Assembly (NCBI RefSeq): GCF_016900095.1
Contig: NZ_JACJJP010000011.1
Span: 30,722 to 94,721, forward strand
Source: Gemmiger formicilis
GTDB lineage: Bacteria > Bacillota > Clostridia > Oscillospirales > Ruminococcaceae
DNA length: 64,000 bases
Direction: 5' to 3'
Under the pieces are notes generated by a model. The model did no database searches. It was not told where the DNA came from and saw only the letters and a program-made list of their open reading frames with translations. The position numbers and the translations under genes are program-made. This document shows positions 33,020 through 40,230 of the stretch, in pieces (within the stretch, counting starts at the first letter, position 1; each line of letters starts with the position of its first letter).

Positions 33020-33583
33020 TCAGTACAGGGTCCGGCGTGTCAGTTCCAGGGCGGCGGAAGGGTCATAATCCTCCCGCAGCATGGCGCAGAACATCATGGA
33101 AAACAGCACTTCGGCATACTGTTCGGCGCTCAGGGCACCGTCCAGGGCACCGGGACGCACCTTGGGGTCGGCCCGCAGCATCCGGCACAGCTCCCGGGGA
33201 ATGTGCCGCCAGGTCTGCTGCATCAGCCGTTTGCCCTCGGTCTTGCTCATCCCGGCAAAACTGGCAGAATGCAGGTTGAAGAAACCGGGGTAGTGCTCGG
33301 CGCCGTAGGCCATCCGCTCATACAGCCAGGCAATGCAGGCCAGGGTATCCGCAAAGGGCGGGTCCTGGGCGGGGGGCTGAAAAATCTCCGCCCACACACT
33401 TTCCACCGTGGCGGCCACCAGTTCGGCCTTGTTGGAAAAATAATTGTAGATGGATCCGATGGACACCCCGCAGGCGTTGGCCACCGTGCGGATGCCGATG
33501 GCGTCCCAGCCGCGCGCCCGGATCAGGCTGCGGCTGGCCTGCAGGATCTCCTGCCGGGAAGTAACCACTGTATTCAATCGCAT
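33020..33583 (-). CDS. TetR/AcrR-family transcriptional regulator
   Basis: About 187 residues. The HTH is clear: SRQEILQASRSLIRARGWDA, IGIRTVANACGVSIGSIYNY, then FSNKAELVAATVESVW. The C-terminal ligand domain is unassigned. The start is uncertain: ATG 33583 lies only two bases from GAGG, while in-frame TTG 33577 has ideal spacing of eight bases. Two identical palindromes, one in its own promoter and one before the next gene, make it the likely autorepressor of the operon with the two membrane proteins at 31846-32942. Confidence 0.88.
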   Translation of the reverse strand: MRLNTVVTSRQEILQASRSLIRARGWDAIGIRTVANACGVSIGSIYNYFSNKAELVAATVESVWAEIFQPPAQDPPFADTLACIAWLYERMAYGAEHYPGFFNLHSASFAGMSKTEGKRLMQQTWRHIPRELCRMLRADPKVRPGALDGALSAEQYAEVLFSMMFCAMLREDYDPSAALELTRRTLY

Positions 33584-33593
33584 CACCTCAATC

Positions 33594-33606
33594 TGAACAA
33601 TGTTCA
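33594..33606. promoter_or_regulatory. TetR operator copy 2 (tetR promoter)
   Basis: Same 13-bp palindrome as at 32966-32978, sharing one base with the tetR -10 box at 33606-33611. Binding here would block the start of transcription. Confidence 0.78.
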
Positions 33607-33634
33607 CTATAACGCTGCCGCGTCTGTTTGTCAA
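33606..33634 (-). promoter_or_regulatory. Promoter of tetR gene at 33020
   Basis: TTGACA (33629-33634) and TATAGT (33606-33611), 17-base spacer, minus strand. Confidence 0.85.
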
Positions 33635-33673
33635 GCCCGGGCAGGGGAGAGGGGCATCCTCGCCTTCTGCCTA

Positions 33674-33701
33674 TTGCAAAAACCCGGCGCGGGTGTATAA
33701 T
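33674..33701 (+). promoter_or_regulatory. Promoter of folT and its riboswitch
   Basis: TTGCAA (33674-33679) and TATAAT (33696-33701), 16-base spacer, about 30 bases upstream of the riboswitch core. Confidence 0.75.
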
Positions 33702-33733
33702 AGGGGACGTATGCCGGCATGCATTGCCGGCAG

Positions 33734-33826
33734 GCAGAGTAGGAGCCCGCGCGTTAAGTGCCTGACCAACGGGGAGTTGTGGCAGGACGAAGCTTTGTGC
33801 GCGGTGCGGGTTCCGCATCCCACTGC
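33734..33826 (+). promoter_or_regulatory. Tetrahydrofolate (THF) riboswitch
   Basis: Conserved blocks occur in the right order: GAGTAG, CGCGTTAAGTG, GGACGAAGC, GCGCGGTG and CCGCATCCC, closed by GCAG (33734-33737) with CTGC (33823-33826). They match the THF riboswitch of Clostridia, which senses reduced folates and turns down folate transport. The stretch from here to the folT ATG (33827-33956) holds a small ACGC/GCGT hairpin and a T-rich run near 33886-33897, a possible expression platform. Confidence 0.92.
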
Positions 33827-33956
33827 TGCACACGGACAGAGCGCTGCCGCAGAAGGGAACTTACGCGAACCTTTTGCGTGGGTGCTCTTTTGTTTTGCCC
33901 AAAAGGGGGCGCGCGGCCCGGGTGCGGCCCAGCCTGTGTAAGGAGGGCAAAAAACC

Positions 33957-34526
33957 ATGACCCAGCACACACTTTCCACCCGAAGCAGCCTGTATGACCG
34001 GCTGTTTGTCCAGGCCGTGCAGGAACTGCACAATCCCCGCACCCTGGCCACCGCCGCCGTGTTGTCGGCCCTGCACCTGATCCTGAACCAGTTTACCATC
34101 CCGGTATCCGGCCTGTTGGAAGTCGGCTTTGACTTTCTGGCCACCGCCGCCATGGGCTACCTGTGCGGCCCCTGGGTGGCGGGGCTTTCCGGCATTGTCA
34201 CCGATCTGTTCGGCTACGTCCTGCGCCCCAACGGCCCCTATTTTCCCGGCTGGACCCTCAGCGCCATCCTGGCGGGGATCCTGTACGGGATGTGGTACTA
34301 CCGCCGCCCGGTCAAACTGTGGCGGGTTATGGCCTGCAAGGCCATGGCGGTGGTGCTGTTCAACTTCCTGCTCACCCCGCTGTGGCTGCACTTCCTGTAC
34401 GGGCAGGCCTTTGTGGTGCTCAGCAGCCTGCGTTTTGTGAAAAATATCATCAAATTCCCCATTGATGTGGCCCTGCTTCTGCTGGTGCTCAAGACCTGCG
34501 AAGCCTACCGTGCCCGACAGCGATGA
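33957..34526 (+). CDS. folT: Folate-specific ECF transporter S component
   Basis: 189 residues, five to six membrane helices (first near 29-47, last near 155-180). The pattern AAVLSALHLILNQFTIPVSG, GFDFLATAAMGYLCGPWVAG and GPYFPGWTLSAILAGILYGM is that of the FolT-type S components, which bind folate and dock on the shared EcfAA'T energy module (not in the window). The THF riboswitch upstream supports folate as substrate. The start follows TAAGGAGGG. Single gene with its own terminator. Confidence 0.92.
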   Translation: MTQHTLSTRSSLYDRLFVQAVQELHNPRTLATAAVLSALHLILNQFTIPVSGLLEVGFDFLATAAMGYLCGPWVAGLSGIVTDLFGYVLRPNGPYFPGWTLSAILAGILYGMWYYRRPVKLWRVMACKAMAVVLFNFLLTPLWLHFLYGQAFVVLSSLRFVKNIIKFPIDVALLLLVLKTCEAYRARQR

Positions 34527-34544
34527 TGCCTGTGACTTCTCTTT

Positions 34545-34573
34545 CCGGCCGGCGCCTCTTGGGCGCCGGCCGG
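34545..34573 (+). terminator. Terminator of folT
   Basis: Twelve-pair GC stem (CCGGCCGGCGCC and complement, loop TCTTG), followed by TTGCCATTTT. The rest of the gap to 34753 is AT-rich with no further structure noticed. Confidence 0.85.
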
Positions 34574-34753
34574 TTGCCATTTTCGGGCAGAAGACTCCGA
34601 CTGTCCTTGCAGGCGATACGGATGCCCATGTCTCAATAACGAAAAAGTCGTACTTTTGATAAAAAATGTTGTGCGTTTTTTCCAGAGCGACGCGAAAAAA
34701 ATGACGTTAAAGATTACACATTCACAGTTTTTTTACAATTGTCCCGAAAGTTA

Positions 34754-34782
34754 TTGAAAATCCGCGGCAAGGTGTCTACAAT
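34754..34782 (+). promoter_or_regulatory. Promoter of nucleoside ABC importer operon
   Basis: TTGAAA (34754-34759) and TACAAT (34777-34782), 17-base spacer, preceded by an AT-rich stretch with T and A tracts that could act as an UP-element. Confidence 0.8.
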
Positions 34783-34872
34783 GAACAAGTAAGGGCGGCA
34801 TGCCGATTCGGCGCGCCGCATGTTTCATTTTGTTTTGCTTGCAACAAACAATGAAAGAAGGAGTACCATTTT

Positions 34873-36201
34873 ATGAAAAAATTGCTCGGCATTCTGATGG
34901 CCGGTGCCATGATGCTGTCTCTGGCAGCCTGCGGCTCCACCGGCAGTGAAGCCGCCTCCACCGGCAGCAGCGCCAACACCGCCGAAGCCGCCACGGCCGC
35001 TTCCTCTGCCTCCACCGATCTGAAGGTCGGCGTCATCCTCGTCGGCGACGAGACCGAAGGCTACAGCGCCGCCCACATCAACGGCATCAAGGAAGCCGCC
35101 GCCGAAGTCGGTCTGCCTGAAGATCAGATCATCTGGAAATACAAGGTCCCCGAAAGCGCCGAATGCTCCGACGCCGCCGAAGACCTGGTGGGCCAGGGCT
35201 GCGATCTGGTCATTGCCAACTCCTACGGTCACCAGACCTACCTGGTGGAAACCGCCGAGAAGTATCCCGACACCACCTTTGTTTCCATGACCGGCGACTT
35301 TGCCGCCATCAGCGGTCTGGATAACTTCAAGAACGCCTTCACCTCCGTGTACCAGTCCCGCTACGTCTCCGGCGTGGTGGCCGGCATGAAGCTGAAGGAA
35401 CTGGTGGACAGCGGTACGCTGACCCCGGAAACTCAGCCCAACTCCTTCGATGCTGACGGCAACGTCAAGATCGGCTACGTGGGCGCCTTCCCCTATGCGG
35501 AAGTCATCTCCGGCTACACCGCCTTCTACCTGGGCGTCAAGAGCGTGTTCCCCACCGTCACCATGGAAGTCATGTACACCAACTCCTGGTTCGACATCGA
35601 TAAGGAAGGCGCTGCCGCCGAAGCCCTGATCGCCAACGGTGCGGTCATCATCGGCCAGCACGCCGACTCCACCGGTGCTCCCGCCGCCACCCAGCGTCTG
35701 AAGGATGCCGGCACCATCTGCTATTCTGTGGGTTACAACATCGATATGCTGGACACCGCTCCCACGGCTGCCCTGACCTCCGCCACCAACGTGTGGAAGG
35801 TCTACTACGCCGAACTGTTCACCGCGGCCATGAACGGGGAAGAAATTCCCACCGACTGGGCCAAGGGCTATGAGGACGGCGCCGTTGCCATCACCGATCT
35901 GGGCCCCGAATGCGCCGAAGGCACTGCCGACAAGGTGGCCGAAGTGGAAGCCGCTCTGAAGGACGGCACCCTGCATGTGTTTGACACCTCCACCTTCACC
36001 GTGGACGGCCAGACCGTGACCAGCGCTCCTGTGGACCTGAGCTACTATGACTACTCCACCGGCGAGGCTGTGGCCGTGTACCAGGGCGAGACCAAGGAAG
36101 CCATCCATGACGGCTACTTTGATGAAAGCACCCTGCGCAGCGCCCCCTACTTCATGCTGCACATCGACGGCATCGTGGAGGACAGCGACCCGGTTGCGTA
36201 A
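34873..36201 (+). CDS. BMP-family nucleoside-binding lipoprotein
   Basis: 442 residues. Signal peptide with lipobox LAAC (lipidated Cys20), then an Ala/Ser/Thr-rich linker (to about 48) and a PnrA/BmpA-type periplasmic-binding fold: LKVGVILVGDETEGYSAAHI, LVGQGCDLVIANSYGHQTYL, KIGYVGAFPYAEVISGYTAF and NGAVIIGQHADSTGAPAATQ. It captures purine-type nucleosides for the ABC transporter encoded next. It is longer than usual (about 350) because of a C-terminal extension after EDGAVAITDLG. The start follows AAGAAGGAG. Confidence 0.93.
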   Translation: MKKLLGILMAGAMMLSLAACGSTGSEAASTGSSANTAEAATAASSASTDLKVGVILVGDETEGYSAAHINGIKEAAAEVGLPEDQIIWKYKVPESAECSDAAEDLVGQGCDLVIANSYGHQTYLVETAEKYPDTTFVSMTGDFAAISGLDNFKNAFTSVYQSRYVSGVVAGMKLKELVDSGTLTPETQPNSFDADGNVKIGYVGAFPYAEVISGYTAFYLGVKSVFPTVTMEVMYTNSWFDIDKEGAAAEALIANGAVIIGQHADSTGAPAATQRLKDAGTICYSVGYNIDMLDTAPTAALTSATNVWKVYYAELFTAAMNGEEIPTDWAKGYEDGAVAITDLGPECAEGTADKVAEVEAALKDGTLHVFDTSTFTVDGQTVTSAPVDLSYYDYSTGEAVAVYQGETKEAIHDGYFDESTLRSAPYFMLHIDGIVEDSDPVA

Positions 36202-36223
36202 ACCAGTTTGAACATGAATTTTC

Positions 36224-36260
36224 GGGAGGGAAGCTCACGCTTGTGCGGGCTTCCCTTCCC
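36224..36260 (+). other. Intercistronic hairpin after the binding-protein gene
   Basis: Stem GGGAGGGAAGC with GCTTCCCTTCCC (one bulged T), without a T tract. It probably stabilises the binding-protein mRNA or partly ends transcription, raising binding protein over transporter. Confidence 0.65.
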
Positions 36261-36283
36261 GTTGTGAAAGGAGAAGGCAGCGC

Positions 36284-37834
36284 ATGCCGAATACGCAGTA
36301 TGCCATCCGGCTGGAACACATCACCAAGACGTTCGGCGAAGTGGTGGCCAACCATGACGTGACCCTGGAAGTCCGCCGCGGCGAGATCCTCTCCCTTCTG
36401 GGAGAGAACGGGTCGGGCAAAACCACCCTGATGAACATGATCGCCGGCATCTACTATCCCGATGAGGGCGAAATCTATGTGGGGAACAAAGCGGTGGACA
36501 TCCGCTCCCCCCGGGACGCCCTGCGCCTGGGCATCGGCATGATTCACCAGCACTTCAAGCTGGTGGACGTGTTCACCGCCCTGGAGAACATTGCCCTGTG
36601 CATGGAACCCGGGGAAAAATTCGACCTGAAGAAGGTGCGCAGCCGGGCCCGTGCCATCTGCGAAAAGTACGGCTTTGCCCTGGACCTGGACCAGAAGGTC
36701 TATGAGATGAGCGTCAGCCAGAAGCAGACCCTGGAGATCGTCAAGGTGCTGTTCCGCGGTGCCGACATCCTGATTCTGGACGAGCCCACCGCCGTGCTCA
36801 CCCCCCAGGAAACCGAAAAGCTGTTTGCGGTCATGCGCAACATGAAGGCCGACGGCAAGGCGGTGGTCATCATCACCCACAAGCTCCACGAAGTGCTGAC
36901 CATCAGCGACCGGGTGGCCATTCTGCGCCGGGGCGAGTATGTGGGCGACGTGGCCACCAAGGACGCCAACGAAGCCATGCTCACCGAAATGATGGTGGGC
37001 AAGAAGGTGGAGCTGGACATCGGGCGGCCCCTGCCGGTGAACCCGGTGCGGCGGCTGTCGGTGCACCACCTCAGCGTCACCGGCCCCGAAGGCGGCCGGG
37101 TGCTGGACGATGTAAGCTTCGACGCTTACGGCGGCGAGATTCTGGGCATTGCGGGCATTTCCGGCAACGGCCAGAAGGAGCTGCTGGAGGCCATTGCAGG
37201 CCTGCAGCGCACCGACGGCGGTGCCCAGATCCAGTTCTTTGCCCCTGGGGCGGAGGACAAGCCCACCTCCCTCATCGGCAAGAGCCCCAAGGATATCCGG
37301 GATGCGGGCATCCATCTGTCCTTTGTGCCGGAGGACCGCCTGGGCATGGGCCTGGTGGGCTCCATGGGCATGACCGACAACATGATGCTCAAGAGCTACG
37401 GCAGCGGCCATTCTCCCATCGTGGACCGCAAGACGCCCCGGGAACTGGCCGAGGAAATCCGGGAGGAACTGGGGGTTGTGACCCCCGGCCTGAACACCCC
37501 GGTGTCCCAGCTGTCCGGCGGCAACGTCCAGAAGGTGCTGGTGGGCCGTGAGCTGGCGGCTTCGCCCATTGTGCTCATGACCGCCTACGCCGTGCGCGGG
37601 CTGGACATCAACACTTCCTACACCATCTACCATCTGCTGAACGAGCAGAAGAAAAAGGGGGTGGCCGTCATCTATGTGGGCGAGGACCTGGACGTGCTGC
37701 TGGAACTGTGCGACCGCATTCTGGTACTGTGCGGCGGCAAGGCCAACGGCATCCTGGACGCCCGTACCACCACCAAGGAAGAAGTCGGCCTGCGTATGAC
37801 CGACCTGCAGCATAAAAAGGAGGTGCGCGCCTGA
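36284..37834 (+). CDS. Nucleoside ABC importer, double ATPase subunit
   Basis: 516 residues with two ATP-binding domains, as in NupA/YufO and sugar importers. First domain: Walker A LLGENGSGKTT (about 40-50), signature MSVSQKQ, Walker B LILDEPTAVL. Second domain: degenerate Walker A region GIAGISGNGQKE, intact signature LSGGNVQKV, and a Walker B segment VLMTAYAVRGLD that lacks the Asp-Glu pair, so only one site should hydrolyse ATP well. That asymmetry is known in the family. The start follows GAAAGGAG. It overlaps the first permease gene by one base. Confidence 0.93.
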   Translation: MPNTQYAIRLEHITKTFGEVVANHDVTLEVRRGEILSLLGENGSGKTTLMNMIAGIYYPDEGEIYVGNKAVDIRSPRDALRLGIGMIHQHFKLVDVFTALENIALCMEPGEKFDLKKVRSRARAICEKYGFALDLDQKVYEMSVSQKQTLEIVKVLFRGADILILDEPTAVLTPQETEKLFAVMRNMKADGKAVVIITHKLHEVLTISDRVAILRRGEYVGDVATKDANEAMLTEMMVGKKVELDIGRPLPVNPVRRLSVHHLSVTGPEGGRVLDDVSFDAYGGEILGIAGISGNGQKELLEAIAGLQRTDGGAQIQFFAPGAEDKPTSLIGKSPKDIRDAGIHLSFVPEDRLGMGLVGSMGMTDNMMLKSYGSGHSPIVDRKTPRELAEEIREELGVVTPGLNTPVSQLSGGNVQKVLVGRELAASPIVLMTAYAVRGLDINTSYTIYHLLNEQKKKGVAVIYVGEDLDVLLELCDRILVLCGGKANGILDARTTTKEEVGLRMTDLQHKKEVRA

Positions 37835-38943
37835 TGGCAGCCCAAACTTCTCACCCGGCCGAACCGCTGGTGCGCATTGCCCGGCGGGAAGCGGCCCCCC
37901 TGCGCCGCAAGATCGCGGTGCGTGCCGCCGCCATCCTGCTGGCGCTGGTGGTGGACGCCCTGTTCATCTTCTTCGTCACCGGCCTGAACCCCATCAACGT
38001 CTATGTGGTTATGTGGGGCGGTACCTTCTCCACCAGCGTCCGGTTCTCCTGGGCCATGCGTGACCTGTCCACCCTGCTGTGCATCGGCATTGCCCTGGCC
38101 CCCGCCTTCAAGATGCGCTTCTGGAACATCGGCGCCGAAGGCCAGGTGCTGGTGGGCGGTCTGGCCACCGCCCTGATCATGGTCTATTTCGGCAACAGCC
38201 TGCCCGCTCCGGCCTTGTTTGTGGCCATGGCCCTGGGCAGCATTGCCGCCGGCGCGCTGTGGGGCTTTGTGCCCGCCTGGTTCAAGGCCCGCTGGAACAC
38301 CAACGAAACCCTGTTCACCCTGATGATGAACTATGTGGCCACCAGCATTGTGGCCTGCATGACCAACATCATGCGCGGCCAGGCTTCCAGCCTGGGCACT
38401 CTGAACAAGGCCACCAAGGCCGGCTGGTTCCCCATCCTGTTCGGTCAGCGGTATACCATCAACATCATTGTGGTGCTGGTGCTGACCTTTGCCATGTACG
38501 CCTATCTGAAATACTCCAAGCACGGCTATGAGATCGCCGTGGTGGGCGAAAGCGAAAACACCGCCCGCTATGCCGGCATCAACGTGCGCCGGGTCATGGT
38601 GCGCACCATGATCATCAGCGGTGCCATCTGCGGTATCACCGGCTTCCTCATCGTGGCCGGCAAAGACCAGACCATCTCCACCACCTCGGCGGGGGGCAAC
38701 GGCTTCACCGCCATCATCGTGGCCTGGCTGGCCAAGTTCAACACCTTCTACATGGCGCTGATCTCCTTCCTGCTGGTCTTCCTGGAACGGGGCGCCTCCG
38801 AGATCGCGTCCGCCTACAGCCTGAATGAATACGCCGCCGACATCATCACCGGCATCATCCTCTTCTTCATTCTGGGCAGCGAATTTTTCATCAACTACCG
38901 CCTGATCTGGCGCGGCCATCACAAGGAGGTGAAGGGCGAATGA
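37834..38943 (+). CDS. Nucleoside ABC importer permease 1
   Basis: 369 residues, about ten membrane helices, NupB/YufP-like (BPD_transp_2 family). Conserved stretches include WNIGAEGQVLVGGL, NETLFTLMMNYVA and YEIAVVGESENTARYAGINV, the typical coupling region for the ATPase. The ribosome site AAAAGGAGG lies within the preceding gene. The stop overlaps permease 2 by four bases (ATGA). Confidence 0.93.
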   Translation: MAAQTSHPAEPLVRIARREAAPLRRKIAVRAAAILLALVVDALFIFFVTGLNPINVYVVMWGGTFSTSVRFSWAMRDLSTLLCIGIALAPAFKMRFWNIGAEGQVLVGGLATALIMVYFGNSLPAPALFVAMALGSIAAGALWGFVPAWFKARWNTNETLFTLMMNYVATSIVACMTNIMRGQASSLGTLNKATKAGWFPILFGQRYTINIIVVLVLTFAMYAYLKYSKHGYEIAVVGESENTARYAGINVRRVMVRTMIISGAICGITGFLIVAGKDQTISTTSAGGNGFTAIIVAWLAKFNTFYMALISFLLVFLERGASEIASAYSLNEYAADIITGIILFFILGSEFFINYRLIWRGHHKEVKGE

Positions 38944-39929
38944 GCAGTCTGATTGCATGGATCATGCGAGCCATCCCCTTCGGCACCATCATTATGTACG
39001 GTGCCATGGGCGAAACCATCACCGAAAAGTCCGGCAACCTGAACCTGGGCGTGCCCGGCATCATGTACCTGGGCGGCTTTGCCGGGTTTGCCAGCGCCTA
39101 TTACTACGAAAACTCGGTGGAAAATCCCATCCCCCTTCTCAGCATCGTGATTGCCCTGGTCTGCGCCCTGGTGGCGTCCGCCCTGGGCGGTCTGATCTAC
39201 GCCTTTCTGACCATCACCCTGCGGGCCAACCAGAACGTCACCGGTCTGGCGCTGACCACCTTCGGCATGGGCGTGGCCAACTTCTTCGGCGTCTTCATCC
39301 TGGACGGCGCCACCTACAGCGCCGCCCCCGTGGCCAACAAGGCCTTTGCCGCCAAGATCCCGGTGCTCTCCCAGATGGGGGTGCTGGGCCAGACGGTCTT
39401 CTCCTACGGGTTCCTGGCCTATGCGGCCATTGTGCTGGCCATTGTGCTGCACTGGTTCTTCAACCGCACCCGTGCCGGCCTGAACCTGCGCGCCGTGGGT
39501 GAAAACCCCGCCACCGCCGATGCCGCCGGCATCAACGTCACCAAGTACAAGTACCTGGCCACCTGCGTCGGCGCCGCCATCTGCGGCGTGGGCGGGCTGT
39601 ACTACGTGCTGGATTACAACCAGGGCATCTGGGCCACCACCGGCCAGATCGAAGCCCTGGGCTGGCTGGCCCTGGCCCTGGTCATCTTCACCACCTGGAA
39701 GCCCCTCAACGCCATCTGGGGCGCCTATCTCTTCGGCATCCTGTACTGGCTGTACCAGTTCCTGCCCAGCATGCTGGGCATCACGGTGTCCAGCGCCATG
39801 ACCGACCTGGTGCAGATGGTGCCCTACGTGGTCACCATCCTGGTGCTGATCGCCGTTTCCATGCGCCGCAAGAAGGAGGACCAGCCCCCGGCTCACCTGG
39901 GCCTGGCCTACTTCCGCGAAGAACGCTGA
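38940..39929 (+). CDS. Nucleoside ABC importer permease 2
   Basis: 329 residues, eight to nine membrane helices, NupC/YufQ-like. Features of the family are GETITEKSGNLNLGVPGIMY near the start, the inner-membrane arm, and LNLRAVGENPATADAAGINV as the ATPase-coupling helix. The start overlaps permease 1 and has AAGGAGGTG upstream. It completes the four-gene importer, which lacks any recognisable nucleoside-metabolic enzyme. Confidence 0.93.
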   Translation: MSSLIAWIMRAIPFGTIIMYGAMGETITEKSGNLNLGVPGIMYLGGFAGFASAYYYENSVENPIPLLSIVIALVCALVASALGGLIYAFLTITLRANQNVTGLALTTFGMGVANFFGVFILDGATYSAAPVANKAFAAKIPVLSQMGVLGQTVFSYGFLAYAAIVLAIVLHWFFNRTRAGLNLRAVGENPATADAAGINVTKYKYLATCVGAAICGVGGLYYVLDYNQGIWATTGQIEALGWLALALVIFTTWKPLNAIWGAYLFGILYWLYQFLPSMLGITVSSAMTDLVQMVPYVVTILVLIAVSMRRKKEDQPPAHLGLAYFREER

Positions 39930-39951
39930 TGATTGCAAATTTTTTGCATAG

Positions 39952-39982
39952 AAATGCCCGCCGCATTGCCCGGCGGGCATTT
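39952..39982 (+). terminator. Terminator of nucleoside importer operon
   Basis: Perfect twelve-pair stem (AAATGCCCGCCG and complement) followed by a T-rich sequence. Confidence 0.92.
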
Positions 39983-40031
39983 CTTTTGCCAAAAAGTGCG
40001 TGGCTGTCACCAAAATTTAACAGATGCCCGC

Positions 40032-40059
40032 TTGCTATTTCTCTGAAAAAGTATACAAT
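40032..40059 (+). promoter_or_regulatory. Possible promoter of macAB-like operon
   Basis: TTGCTA (40032-40037) and TACAAT (40054-40059), 16-base spacer. The following 170 bases up to the start codon are untranslated, with an open frame but no ribosome site at its ATG (40072). Confidence 0.55.
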
Positions 40060-40230
40060 TAAATTGCCGTATTGCACAAAAAAGGGGCAGTAAACAGTAC
40101 AAAATCCCCATCAAGCCGGTTTCTTTCACATTCGTTGCATCCTTTCAACACATTTTTCCGGTACACTGAAACCGACCGCGAGCCAGAAATTTCCAAATTC
40201 ATTGCATTTGCAGAGAGGCAGGAACCCCCC

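Noticed and set aside
34574..34872. Purine riboswitch before the nucleoside importer
   Set aside because: The AT-rich gap lacks the conserved purine riboswitch core; only a promoter was found.
40072..40230. N-terminal extension of the MacA-like protein
   Set aside because: The frame is open, but the ATG at 40072 has no proper ribosome site and the added residues are not membrane-fusion-like; this stretch is treated as 5' leader.
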